64,000 nt of DNA from Nymphaea colorata (Eukaryota; Streptophyta; Magnoliopsida; Nymphaeales; Nymphaeaceae): positions 42,339,115 to 42,403,114 of the forward strand of contig NC_045138.2 in the NCBI RefSeq assembly GCF_008831285.2, read 5' to 3'. The notes under the pieces are model-generated. The model did no database searches. It saw only the letters and a program-made list of their open reading frames with translations, and had not been told where the DNA came from. Shown here in pieces: positions 22,255 through 34,122 of this stretch. The position numbers and the translations under genes are program-made. Within the stretch, counting starts at the first letter, position 1; each line of letters opens with the position of its first letter.

Positions 22255-22603
22255 TCAAAGGTGCCACAAGTACATGACAGAATAGTAGAATAAGTGCAAG
22301 TCATCCCATAAGTTATTTAAAGTGGTAAAACATGTAGCCAAGTCAGATTTAAGCTTCTTAAGTTGATGAATATGACCAAGATTACCTTGAAAAAGAAAAA
22401 TCATCAAGGTTGATCCATACCTGCCTGGCCTTGTTAGCATAGATGATGATGTTGGTGATTTCCTTGGAAAGCGAGTTGACGATCCAAGACCAGACCATAT
22501 CATTGCAATGATGCCAATCCTTATAGTTGACACTCGATATGGCTGGTTTGTAGATTGATTTGTCCTCCAAATCAAACTTTTTTTTTTTTGCAGTGACTGC
22601 CAT
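22255..22603 (-). pseudogene. copia gag, N-terminal part
   Basis: Two frames (22603-22382 and 22575-22255) encode a gag with YKDWHHCNDMVWSWIVNSLS, KEITNIIIYANKARQVW and LKSDLATCFTTLNNLWDDL. These match the UBN2/Retrotran_gag style of plant copia elements. One frameshift lies near 22400. Confidence 0.75.
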
Positions 22604-22828
22604 TTTTATAGCTCGCTTCCATGTTAAGTAGTTATCTCATATTGAGGGATTGGAGACCAACGATGCACCAAGATTATCCGAATGGTGCAGAAAATATAGT
22701 GAATGATTGTGTCTGGTTCATTATGCCTGCCATTGGTGGGAGAAATGGTGTTGTGAATGTTTGAAGCAGCCAAGAGGGGATAATATGGAGAATGAGAAAA
22801 GGGAGGGACCTCTCTAGTTTTCTTTAGT

Positions 22829-22840
22829 GCTTTGATACCA
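22829..22840 (-). other. primer-binding site, initiator Met tRNA-like
   Basis: The minus strand reads TGGTATCAAAGC, one base off the plant initiator Met tRNA complement, and lies ahead of the gag region. Confidence 0.75.
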
Positions 22841-22990
22841 TAAGAAATCTTGTGAGGCTGGATAATATTTTTCACATTTCCTTGACTTGTAATATATATA
22901 AGTGTTGGAATAGCTATCAACTTAGATCCACAATTTTAGGAATAAGAAGGTTACAAAAAATCTATATTAAAATTTAACATTACACCAAGA
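22841..22990 (-). repeat. 5' LTR of copia 20436-22990 (partial)
   Basis: Adjoins the primer-binding site. It contains a TTATATATATT box on the minus strand (about 22892-22902). The outer end is not resolved, as the partner LTR is missing. Confidence 0.45.
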
Positions 22991-23454
22991 TATGAAAGGA
23001 AGATAAAAATGATAATCTCATTCTTGATATAATTGTCTCCTTGCTGCTTTCTTGACAAACATCCTTAGATTATATATCGTCGATTTCGCTGCTTCTTCCA
23101 GCCTCTCCTCCAATATCAGGAGATTGAGTTGCATGCATGGGGTGTGCATGCAACAAATATACAACAAGGAAAAAGAAAGGGTTTGGGGTATTTTGAATTT
23201 TTTTTGTAAATAAATGTACATTTTAGACTTTTAACTTTTTTATAACCTTTTTTGCCCTTCTAAAAATCTCTTTTTTAACATTTTTGGTGGTATTTTGCTT
23301 ACTAGACAACCCTGTGCACACAATTTTTTGTGCACAAGGGTGTGCATCTAACCTGTTTCCCAATATCAAAAGAAGCAAGAAAAGGAAGACAGTGAAGAAC
23401 ACTAGTCTGGCGACAGCAAATTCAGGCGCTTGCAAAGCAATTCCTTTCATTCAT
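22991..23454. other. no gene recognised
   Basis: AT-rich with short open frames on the minus strand (23018-23221 and 23223-23450) of no recognisable family. Related words such as TGTGCACA and GGGTGTGCATG recur at 23125-23160 and 23310-23345. Confidence 0.4.
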
Positions 23455-26400
23455 TTAGCTTCACTTGCTAATTACATTTACGATACTCATTTAAATTATT
23501 ATAATGACAAGTACGTAATAATATGAATGAGATTGATGTCTTTCGGTTGTTCAACTGTAATACACCAAATGGGTTGAACTTGAAATTATGTTTATAAGTA
23601 TTGGTTTAAATTATTATAATTACAAGTAATGGGACATATAAGATTTAAGTACATCAAATCATTTTAAGTTGCACTTATATTTATAGTGGTTTATTTAAAT
23701 GTTTATAATTATAAGTATGCAATAAAAATGACACAAACTATATTTACGTCAATCCTTTGCTCAATTATATTTCATGCACTAAGTTTTAACATGTAATTAT
23801 ATTTATAAAAATTTATTTAAATGGATATAATTGCAAGTATATAATGATATGAATGGGATTCATGTCCTTTTTCTTTTTGAATTTAAGTTGATCCAATAAC
23901 TTTAACTTGTAACTACTTTTATATCAATTCATTTTAAATGATTATAATCACAAGCATATAATGTTACCAATTAGATTTAGGTCCTTAATTTGTAAAATTA
24001 TAGCTCATCAAATGACTCCAACTTATAATTATATCTTAATTGCTTCTATATTGATTAATCTAAATAATTATAATCACAAGTATGTAATGGTACCGAGTAG
24101 ATTTAGGTCATTCATTTATACAATTATAGTTCATCGAGTAAGTTCAACTTATAAGTACATTTATAGAGATTATTGAATGATTATAAGCAAAAGAGCGTAA
24201 TGTTACAAAGTAATTTTAAGTCCATGATCTTTTTAATTATAGTTTGTTTAATAAGTTTTACTTACAATTACATCTATAGAGATTCATTTAAATAATTAAA
24301 ATTGCTAGTGCTTAATTATACAGACTGGATTTATGTCCATTGTTTACTCAAGTGCAGTGCTTCTAATAAGTTTAATTGTAATTACATGTATAAATATTCA
24401 TTTAAATGATTGTAAACATAGGTACCTAATAATGCAAAATAGACTTAAGTCATTTGCTTGCTCAATTATAGTTTATTCAATGAGTTTAACTTGTAATTAC
24501 ATCTATAGATATACATTTAAAAGATTACAATCATGAGTACAAAATGATATGAACTATATTCAAGTCCATCATTTACATAATTATAGTTCATCCAATCAGT
24601 TTAATTTATAATTATTTATAAAGATTTATTTAAATTATCATTTTGTCAATTATTGTTTATTTAATGAGTTTAACTTCTAATTACAATGATAGAGTTTCTT
24701 GTAAATTATTGTAATAAAAAAATACGTAATGATACAAAAGGAATTTAGGTAAATCGTTTGCTCAATTATAGTTCATCTAATTATTTTAATTGTTAGTAAC
24801 ATTTATAAATATTTATTTAAATGATTATAAACATAAGTACGTAATGATATGATGAAATTTAGGCCTTTAGCTTGCTCAATTATACTTAATTTAATGAGCT
24901 TAACTTTAAATTACATTTATAAAGATTCATTTAAATAATTATTGTCATGAGTACATAATGATAAGAATTGGATTTCTAGTCCATCATAATTTACTCAATT
25001 ATAGTTCATTCAATAAGTTTAACTTGTAATTTTAGTTGTAAATGTTTATTTAAAAGATTGTAATCATAATTACATAATAATAAATGCATGATTTAAGTTC
25101 ATCATTTGCAAAATTATAGTTCATCCAATGAATTTAATTAGTAATTACATCTATTGAGGTTCATTCAAATTATCATAATTACATGTACATAATGACATGA
25201 ATTATATTCAGGTTCTTTGTTAGTTATATTTCATCCAATGAGTCTAACTTGTCATTATATTTATAATGATTCATTTAAATAATTATAATTACAAATATAT
25301 AATGATACAAACTATAATAAGTCTATTGTTTGCTTAATTGTAGTTCATCTAATGAGTGTAACTTGATATAATTATAGTGTATCTATGAATTTAAAATATA
25401 ATTATATATATATATACATTAATTTAAATTATTACAATCACATGTATATAATGACACATGTAGTCCTTTAAGTTCCATCATTTATTCAATATAGTTCTTT
25501 CAATGAGTTTAACTTATGATTACATTTATATAGAATTGTAATCAAAAGCATGTAATGATACAAATAGGATTTAGTTATATTGTTTTATGCAATTTATTTT
25601 ATCCAATTATTTGAACTTGGAATTACATTTACATTGATTCATTTAAATGATATGAACCACAAGTACACAATGAGATTTAAGTCTATCATTTACTTAGTTC
25701 TACTTAATATAATGATTTTAATTACAACTATAAAGGTTCATTTGATTGATGATTATCATAAGTGCATAATGATACAAACATGATTTAGGTCCTTTCATTT
25801 GCTCTATATGATTCGATCAATGAATTTAATTTGTAATTACATCTACAGGTATTTTTTAAAAATGATTATCATAAAAAATACGTAATAATACTTAGGTCAT
25901 TTGTTTGCTCAATTGTAATTCATCCAAAAAATTTGACTAGTAATTACATTTATATAAATTCATTTAAATTATTGTAATGTCAAGTACAACATCATACAAA
26001 ATATTTTTAAGATTTAAGTCTATTATTTTCTTAATTATAGTTTATTGAATGAGATTAACTTGTAATTATATTTATAAAGGTTCACATAAATGAATACAAT
26101 CACAAGTGCATTATGGTACAGACTAAATTTAGGCCTTTTGTTTGCAAAGTTGTATTCCATCTAATGATTTTAACCTATCATTATATTTATAGACATTCGT
26201 TTAAATGATTATTCAAAAACACGTGTTGATGTGAATGATGTTTAGGTTTTTTGTAGGCTTAATTTTAGTTCTTTAACTTGTAATTACATATATGGAGATT
26301 CATGTACATTATTATAATCACAAGTATATATTCATATGGATTAGAATTCTGTCTATTATTTGATCAATTATAGTTAATTTAATAGGTTTAACTTGTAATT

Positions 26401-27065
26401 ACATCTATAGCAATTTATTTAAATTATTATAATCATAAGTATGTAATAAAACAAACAAGATTAAAGTCTATCGTTTGTTCAATTATAGTTCATCTAATGA
26501 GTTTAACTAATAATGATGTTTATAGATATCCATATAAATAATTATAATCGCAAATACGTAATGATACAGATGAAATTTAAGTCTTTTATTTGTTCAAATA
26601 TAGTTTATCAAATGAATTTAAATTGCAATGACATTTATAGAGATACACTGAAATTTTTATTTAACATATAATTACATGTATATATATTTATCTAAATGAT
26701 TATAATTACAAGTACATAACGATACAAATGAGATTTATGTCTTTCATTTGCTCAATTGTAATTCATTCAATTAGATTAACTTGTAATAATAAATGTAGCA
26801 ATTCATTTAAATGATTATTATCACAAGTACGTAATGCTACAAATTTGATTTAGGTCATTTGTTTGCTCAATTATTATTTACTTATTGAGTTTAACTTGCA
26901 ATTTTATTATAGAGAAATGATTATAATCAATGTATGTAAGAATGAAAATTAAGTCATTCATTTGCACAATTGTAGTTCATCCAATGAATTTAACTTGATG
27001 TTATATGTATTGAGATTCATTGAAATAAGAATTAGGTACATGATTTAGGCATTTTACTTGCACTT
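23455..27065 (+). repeat. AT-rich satellite, about 115-bp unit, about 30 degenerate copies
   Basis: The words TTAACTTGTAATTACA, GATTCATTTAAATGATTATA, ATCACAAGTACGTAATGATA and CAATTATAGTTCATCCAATG recur in this order at spacings mostly of 109-121 bases. The AAGTAcgTAATGATA anchor starts near 23502, 23618, 23711, 23833, 23948, 24075, 24186, 24304, 24417, 24533, 24718, 24832, 24946, 25067, 25181, 25290 and so on to about 27000. Copies are diverged and some are shortened. No open frame is conserved. The same unit occurs inverted at 39135-40275. Confidence 0.95.
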
Positions 27066-27790
27066 CATGGCTGGATTTATGTTTGCAAAATCTTAATGTA
27101 TAGTGAATAACCAACAAGCAAGGCCAAGCTAGTGAGCATGTACTTGCTTGACGTCAATGACACTGAAAAATTAAAAATAGGAATTGTGTTCTATTGGAAT
27201 TAGCTCAAGATAGCACTTCCATGACCGAAGGAAAAGATAATGCATTTGAAAAGTCTAAGTCAGCTCTTCCTCTAAAGGAATGCTTATCCATTTCTATAAA
27301 ACATAAAATTGCAAGTTAACTCATTGATCATTAGAGTATGTAATGATGCAAAAAACAATTTGTTACGACTTGACAATATGTCTTCCTGAATTATGAACCT
27401 ATAGTGGCTCATTTACAAATTTACTTTTTGCATCCTAGCATTTTATCTCATTTAGGTATTTAGGCTACCTAAATTCATTTTCCTTCATCTTCAATAAATC
27501 AGCTTGTTAACATATACATGGAATCTTAGGTTCACTCACGTCACTAATCATTGGGACCAAGAAGTGAGAATCTAAAAATGCAGGCATTGGAAAGCATTTC
27601 AATGCCAAACATGTAGGAGACTTCCTATATTATGAAATCATACAGTTTATGTTCAGTTTGTGGGCACAAAAAAGTTTAAAATAAAAGAACGCTGGAAATA
27701 TATGTCTAATCTTAATTTCAACTTACCTCCCAATTTTGACTTATGAACCAATCCTCAAATTCAGCCTGGGTGTTGCTTAAGTCACCACTA
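27066..27790. other. no gene recognised
   Basis: Sequence between the satellite and the LINE. I see no domain or repeat in it apart from a single weak satellite-like scrap near 27310-27350. Confidence 0.5.
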
Positions 27791-27923
27791 GGAAGAGAGA
27801 GTTTCCGCTAGGGCTCCTCGCCCTTTTGGTTCACTTCATGTCCTACTGTGCATGGCCGTTGGCTCACCAATGGCCCCGCAACTACCACCAGATTGTCCTG
27901 CTGGGGCCATCTAGGGAGCAAAG

Positions 27924-28975
27924 GTGATGGTGGATGTGCCATCCCCCTCTTCCACTTCTACTCATCAGCATCGCAAAGGACCAATGGACATTGATGTTGG
28001 TAACATGGCTTCTCATCTTGAAGAGGCGCCAATGGGAGACTCTTTGCCCAAACCGAAGGGGGGCATTCCCTTCTCATCTGCATGGAGCGATGGTTTTGGA
28101 TGCTCCTGGGCTGATATAGTTGAGGGTTCTTCTCTGTTTAAGGTCGAGTTGCGAACTGAGCTAGAGATCATCCATTTGAAAAGGCATAAATGTATCATTA
28201 TATCCAAAGCCTCCTATGAGGCCATGAAAATCCTTTTAGGGATCATGGGTTGTTTCTTTCATGGAAATGAGGGAGCTTGCATTGAGGTCTGATTTACTAT
28301 TAAAGCTCTAAAAAAGCTCTGGAAGACATCAAAGCCTCCTAAATTCATTGGCCTTGGAAAAGAGGGCTTCGTCATTCATTTTTTGAAGGAATATGCTATG
28401 TGAATGGCTTTAAATCCTGAGAGGAAAAAATGACGTTGTCGACCCATTCACATTAACCTTCAATCGGGTGGTTATGCCCGAATTTGTATATAAGTTCTGC
28501 TAAACTTTGAACCTGCCAATGAGGTGAAGATTGCCTTGGATGAAGGTGAACTACTGCTTCAAGTGATCCACTATGAGAGCAGAATTAGATACTACCCAGA
28601 TGTAATTCCAACACACATCTTCCAGAGAAGTGCCAAATGACTCCAAGGGAAGGGGAGGGTCATGCTGACCAGATTTCACTTTCTCCTGCTTGGGTGGAAG
28701 TCCATAACAAGCGACATTGTTCCAAGACGTCTACCTCCAAACTGAAGGAGGTAAGTCATAGTCCTAAGAATCACTTTAGCATTTTAGAAAAGTTGATGAT
28801 GATACGCCCCCAAAGTTTCCCCCTACCCTCAAGGGTTGACTATCTACTTCAATGGCAAAAGGTGGCTCCTGACCATGTGAAGAAAGATACGGAGATGACT
28901 TTGCCATGTCCCCCAAAGGGCTCGACAAGGATTCTCCTCAAGCAGAAAGAGGTCAAGGCTTCAGTGGAGATTTAA
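27924..28975 (+). pseudogene. LINE ORF1 (gag-like nucleic-acid-binding protein)
   Basis: 27924-28292 encodes a Ser/Pro-rich N-terminus, then SWADIVEGSSLFKVELR, the entry block typical of plant L1 ORF1 proteins. 28293-28620 continues in broken frames. A further frame at 28637-28975 carries SPAWVEVHNKR-like and basic stretches. No intact zinc knuckle was found. There are several stops. Confidence 0.6.
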
Positions 28976-29479
28976 TGACCAACCTTCCTTGATAAGGCAG
29001 TAGTAATTCTCACATTTCCAACTGCTCTAAGAAAGCTTGGTTAAAACATTTCGGTCCTAGCCTCTTAGTGTCAGATCCTTTGTCGTCTTCCCTTGTCATT
29101 CTACCTTCCTCAGCTATGCCTTTAGAGCTTCGAAGAATCATGAGGTGTTGGAGCCATTTGAACCCTCTGATTAGATGATGCCTCTTGCAAAGAACCCTCA
29201 TCATGGTCGGAACATGACTTCTCAGTTTAAGGAACTATATAAACCCTTGGCATCTCAAGATGGCCATTCCCTGGCAGAGATCCCCAATGTCATCACCTTT
29301 TGTAGCAAGATACGGTGGTTAATATGCCAAGAATCAAACATGGGAAGGTTGGGCTCAATCTGGGTCCTCTGACTGCTGGTCAAGATAACTCCTCCTCCTG
29401 CCCTCTCCTCTACCTTACTCTGAGCCAATGTGAGGTACCTTCACCCCTAAATTGCCCCACTCAAAAGACTATATCATGA

Positions 29480-31113
29480 GGATATCTCCTAGAACATCAG
29501 AGGCCTGGTCTGCCGTATAGTGCTTTATGCACTGTGCTTCATCCTGCTTTCTAATAAGCCTGATGTTCTATTCCTGTTTGATACGATGTTATTTGAATCC
29601 AACCTTGTTTGACATGCCGGTAAATTTCCTTCTCATGCATGGCTCCTGAATGTTTCTCCATTGATAGCCTTGGGTAGAATCCTTGGAGATCATATTGGTT
29701 TTTTGTGCACTTTGATTTTTATTCTCTTTGTGGTTTTGAATTGAAGTCAGACAATTTCAAGTTTATTGTGGTGAAGCTTTATATGATCCCTCAACCTCTG
29801 GTCTATGCAAGTCAGACTATTGTTCTATGCCAAATTATCAACAATATTGATCTTCTCTACATGTTGATTGGAGACTTTGATGCGTTAAGAAATAGTGCTA
29901 ACAAAACTGGCCAGCTGCCTAATTAGAATTCGTGTGGTCACTTTAACTCATTTCTTTTGGATTGTAATCTCACTACGCTTGATGATAGCATAATGCATTA
30001 TACTTTGTATATTAATAGGATGGGTCAGCTGAAAATTCAATATAAAATTGACTGGTGTCTTCTAAACTCGCACTAGAGAAGCATTTTCAATGATTAATCG
30101 TCTCTACATATCTCCCCCATAGCAATTTCCAACCACAGCCTTCTCTCCATGACTATTCATGAGGCATTTGATCATAATTTTGGGATTAGACTTTTTCAAC
30201 GTATATGCATTTTTGGGGATCAAAGGATGCTTGTCAGGTCATTGTTGCTAACAAATGGGGAATCCCTGTGCATGGTTGCCTTATGATCAAGTTGCTTCAA
30301 AAGATGGAAGTGTTTAGAAAGGGTTTTGCCAAGTGGAATGGGCTCCATATTTTGGCCAAAATCAGAAACCTCACCTTTGGAGTTAGATGCCATTCAATCC
30401 ATTCCAGTGTATGATAATCACTTTGCTAATGCTTTGAGACTATGTTGCGTCTTGAATTGTTTGAGGTTCTGGGTGATGAGGAACTGATCTGAAAACAAAA
30501 TGCTAAAGAAAAATGGGTAAGAGAGGGAGCCTGTAATAATTGTTACTTTCACAAACTAGTCAAGGGAAGAGGTCAGGGTAATCACATCTCAAAGATAGAA
30601 GGTCCTAACGGTTGGACTCAAGATCCAACCAACATTCATGGGATTTGTGAGAACTTTTTCACCTCTCTTTTATCTATTTATTCTTCCCTTTCTGAGATTA
30701 TGCCTGGCCTTAAGACTGGAGAGTCAGTCACTAAAGGGAAAACCACCTTCTCCTTGCCCCCATATTTAAGGATGGAGTGAAACAAGTAGTGTTCTCAATA
30801 AAAAGGTTTGGTGCTCCAGCTCTAGATGGTTTCGAAGATGGTGTTTCCAACAATTTTGTCATATCATTGGTATAGACATCTTCTTTTGCATTTTTATTTT
30901 TTTTGGAATGGGAAATTGGTTAAGAATGTTAACCGTTCCTTTATTGCGTTAACAAAAAAAGGGCAATGCTTCTAAGCCTAAAGATTTTAGACTTTTGCCT
31001 TATGTAATTACTAGTACAAATTCATACCAAGATTATGGATAATAGGATGAAATTGGCTGTTACCCACATCATTTCTGTGGAACAAAGTGCTTTTCTCAAA
31101 GATCATAGAATCA
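29480..31113 (+). pseudogene. LINE ORF2 endonuclease and N-terminal region
   Basis: At about 29490 the frame encodes a degenerate start of the apurinic-type endonuclease (NIRGL). At 29860-29926 comes LLYMLIGDFDALRNSANKTG, where plant L1 elements have GDFN. The region up to 31113 holds the linker to reverse transcriptase and ends within the QSAFLKDHR block, where the copia element begins. Stops and frameshifts throughout. Confidence 0.7.
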
Positions 31114-31118
31114 GGGAT
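31114..31118. repeat. target site duplication GGGAT, left copy
   Basis: GGGAT at 31114-31118 and 36375-36379 directly flanks the copia element. Confidence 0.95.
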
Positions 31119-31357
31119 TGTTGACGGGTTTTGTTGTCCGGGTCCGGATCCTTACCCGATCCGGTTTGTCCTAATTAGGACTACTTATATCTCTGTAAAC
31201 CCTAATCTTAGTGTTAATGAAGTTTTGAAGAGAGAGAGGTCTGGAGGCTAGTGGGCACCAGACCTCCTCACTCGTGGTTTTTCTTCCCTCGCGTTGAGGG
31301 TTTTCCACGTTACATCTGTGTGCTTTCTTCTACTCTCGTGCATATTTTGTTTCTACA
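31119..31357 (+). repeat. 5' LTR of copia 31119-36374
   Basis: 239 bases, TGTTGACGGG to TTTCTACA. It contains a CTTATATCTCTG box near 31184-31195 as a likely promoter and a GAGAGAGAGG stretch. Confidence 0.95.
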
Positions 31358-31370
31358 TGGTATCAGAGCC
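31358..31370 (+). other. primer-binding site, initiator Met tRNA
   Basis: TGGTATCAGAGCC directly follows the LTR end (CTACA), a perfect match to the plant initiator Met tRNA complement. Confidence 0.95.
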
Positions 31371-31435
31371 GTCAGACTTGGAGAAAACAAAATCTGTTTT
31401 TCTAGGGTTGTGAAGTTCCAACCCTGACTGCCGCC

Positions 31436-31780
31436 GCTACCACCATCGCCGTCGCTACCACCACCGCCGCCGCTGCCGTTGCTACGCCGCCGCTGTCGCC
31501 GTGCCGTGACATTGCCTCCGCCGCTGCCCCACCGTGGCCGTGACCGCCACTGCTGCGTCGCCGGTGTCGTGACCGCCACTGCTGCGTCGTCGGTGTCGTG
31601 ACCGCCGAAGCCTCTCACACGACGATCGGCCGACGTCTGATGCCAATGTCTCTGCTGATGCCTCAGCCGACGCCGTCGCCTGTTCTCGGCGCGCGCTGCC
31701 CAGCGTCGCCTGTTCCGCCGAACGCAGTCTGATGCTCCCGCCGCTTCCGCTGTTGATCCCCAACTGCGTCATCTCCCCTC
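31436..31780 (+). repeat. GC-rich leader with CCG trinucleotides and 29-bp tandem repeats
   Basis: The leader between primer site and gag is far richer in GC than its surroundings. It consists of CCGCCG/CACCGC runs (31436-31520) and a 29-base unit starting GTGACCGCC at 31540, 31569 and 31598. Open frames on the minus strand here are by-products of the composition. Confidence 0.8.
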
Positions 31781-31837
31781 TTCTCTCGATTACTGCTGCT
31801 GTGTGTGTTCTTTGGCAGCCACTTCTAACTGGTGATC

Positions 31838-32526
31838 ATGGCTGACTCGTCTTCTTCTTCAGTCAATACTAATCTTCCTGATGTTGTGTTTGCGCGGACT
31901 GATCATGTACCAGTTCAAGTTACCACCATTCAACTTACCAAGGAGAACTATTCACGATGGTCTGCTGCGATTACTATGGGGATTGTTGGGCGAGGACGCA
32001 TTGCCTATGTGAATGGGAGAAAGGTTGAACCTGCTGTAGATGGTTTCTTGAAGACAACCAGGTAAAAACCTGGATTGTTAATTCAATGTCCCCGGATATC
32101 CAACCCCTCATTCTTCGTATGAAGACTACAAGGGATATGTGGATTATTTTGGAGCAGATGTATGGTCAAAAGAAAAGGAAAGTTCGTGTGTATCAACTTA
32201 TGAAGGATGTGTATTCCCTGCGACAAGGTGCTCTCTTGGTTGCAGACTTTTATGCAGCATTAAAATCTAAGTGGGAGGACCTTGACTATCATTCTGATAT
32301 TATATGGAGGTGTCCTCACGACCAGATGCAGTATATGATTGATAAATGGGAGAACAGGGTATTCATTTTCTTGTCCGAACTGAATGATGACTTTGAAAAT
32401 ATAAGGAGTCACGAATCATTTAGTATTGAAAATGTCTATTCCTGAGTTGAAGCTGAAGAACAGAGAAGGCTGCTTTCTAGTGGACGAAAGGGGGAAGACC
32501 AGTCTGCCTATGTTAGTCGTGCCCCT
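31838..32526 (+). pseudogene. copia gag
   Basis: It starts at ATG 31838 (MADSSSSSVNTNLPDVVFAR). The gag domain carries TKENYSRWSAAITMGIVGRG. A frameshift near 32038 moves the frame. 32086-32442 then continues with MKTTRDMWIILEQMYGQKK and VADFYAALKSKWEDLDYHSD. A TGA at 32443 follows IENVYS, and VEAEEQRRLL continues in the same frame. The zinc knuckle starts at about 32557. Confidence 0.9.
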
Positions 32527-33588
32527 GTGGGAACTCCTCGTTCTTTCCGAAAATATACACATTGCAAAAAACTTGGTCATACTAGGGATTTTTGTTGGGA
32601 CCTGCATCCAGAGAAGAAGGATAGTAGGGGGAGGTCCTCTAGTGGGAAGAAGCCTGTATCGTCTGCAACAAGTCTGAGTGATGGGAAAGGTTCTATTTCT
32701 GCAGAACAGATTCGTGAGCTACGAGCATATTTGAGCAAGATTGATGTTGGTCAGGCAGATACACCAGATGAGGTGAAGATCAATCAGGCATTGGCTGTTT
32801 TAGGGGCCGAAGGTACTTCTTATATGGGTGAATGGATTGTTGACAGTGGTGCCACTCATCACATGACTGGCAACCTCAAGCTTTTCCATGACTACAAGCT
32901 ATCCTCGGGAAAGGAACGTGTGTCCCTTGCCGATGGTTCCTTCACTTCTGTGGCAGGGAAAGGGAGTCTTTCCTTGTTAAATAATTTTTTAGTTCACGAT
33001 GCCTTACATGTTCCCCATCTTCCCTTAAATTTGTTATCTGTTAGTAAGATTACAAAGGAATTGAAGTGTGAACTTATATTTTCTGAAAAATGTTGTGTTT
33101 TGCAGGACTTGGTGACATGGAAGAGGATTGGGATTGGTTTGGTGTCTGATGGGTTGTATCGGCTTCCTATACGCGTTGTCACAGCTCTTATGTCAGCAGT
33201 CAGCAGGACAGAGAAAAAGGAGGAAGAGTGTTGTCAGTTATTCTTGTTTTGGCATGAACGCCTTGGTCATCTCCCATTTGGGATTTTGAAACATTTGTTC
33301 CCTGAACTATGTTCTAGTTTAAACATTTCCATGTTATCATGTGATGTGTGTCAGTTTGCGAAGCATGTTAGAGCTTCTTATCCAATTTCAAATAGTCGTT
33401 CTAATAAAGCTTTCTCCTTGGTTCATTCTGATGTGTGGGGGTCTTCGGGCATTCATTCTCGTGGTGGTTTTCAATACTTTATAACTTTTATAGATGATTA
33501 TTCAAGGTGTACCTTTGTGTATTTGTTGAAAGATCGTAGTGAGGTGTCTCACATTATTGAAACTTTCATCCTCCTAGTAGAAAACTAG
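32527..33588 (+). pseudogene. copia zinc knuckle, protease, pre-integrase and integrase start
   Basis: One open frame of 353 codons. The knuckle reads YTHCKKLGHTRDFC, so its first Cys is Tyr. The protease active site is intact (WIVDSGATHHMTGN, about 32835-32876). NFLVHDALHVPHLPLNLLSV and the pre-integrase GLYRLP follow. The zinc-binding domain is HERLGHLPFGIL and CDVCQFAKH. The integrase core starts at FSLVHSDVWGSSG and carries FITFIDDYSRCTFVY. TAG at 33586 ends the frame within the core. Confidence 0.92.
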
Positions 33589-34122
33589 TATGAAAATTCT
33601 GTCAGGACTTTTCGATCTGATAATGCTCGTGAATATATGTGTCTCACTGTTGAAGAATTCTTTCGCAAGAGGGAGATTGTTCATGAGACATCCTGTAGTT
33701 AATGGGGTTGCTGAGAGGAAAAATCGTCAGTTGCTCAATGTCACCCAAGCCATATTGTTCCAAAGAAATCTCCCAAAATACTATTGGGGAGATGCAATCC
33801 TTACTAGTGTCTACTTGATTAATCGCATCCCTAGTTGTGTGCTAAATGGTCGTACTCCCTACTCTATGCTTCCAAGGAGTCGTCAACTTTTTCACCTTCC
33901 TCATCGAGTCTTTGGATGTGTGTGTTTCATACATAACCACAGCCCAAATGTGAAAAAACTTGATCCCAAATCTATTAAGGGCATCTTTCTTGGGTATTCT
34001 TCCACTCAAAAAGGTTATAAATGTTTAGATCCCACCACTGGTCGTCTTCACATTACTAAAGATGTCACATTCTTGGAACATGTCTCCTATTTTGGTGAGA
34101 ATTCTCTTCAAGGCAGAAGTTA
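33589..34122 (+). pseudogene. copia integrase core end and C-terminal block
   Basis: 33589-33690 carries the second catalytic Asp in TFRSDNAREYM in the frame of the upstream protein. A small deletion near 33693 removes the conserved PQQN region and shifts the frame. The frame open to 34123 then encodes NGVAERKNRQLL with the catalytic Glu, TSVYLINRIPSCVLNGRTPY, VFGCVCFIHNH and GIFLGYSSTQKGYKC. A one-base frame change near 34110 precedes the spacer. Confidence 0.9.

Larger units (their letters stand above)
20436..22990 (-). mobile_element. Ty1/copia retrotransposon, 5' half
   Basis: From 22990 down the minus strand are an LTR end, primer-binding site, gag, zinc knuckle, protease, pre-integrase and most of integrase. 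Reverse transcriptase, RNase H and the 3' LTR are missing. The copy stops at the inverted repeats at 20371-20509, beside the gypsy end. The coding parts are heavily mutated. Confidence 0.8.

Noticed and set aside
23455-27065. CRISPR-like array of repeats with spacers
   Set aside because: The whole 115-bp unit is repeated without unique spacers, copies are diverged, and the context is a plant nuclear genome. It is a satellite.
31310-31772. Two minus-strand open frames rich in Gly, Arg and Ser over the copia leader
   Set aside because: They are by-products of the CCG/CGG-rich leader. They have no domain and lie antisense to the element.
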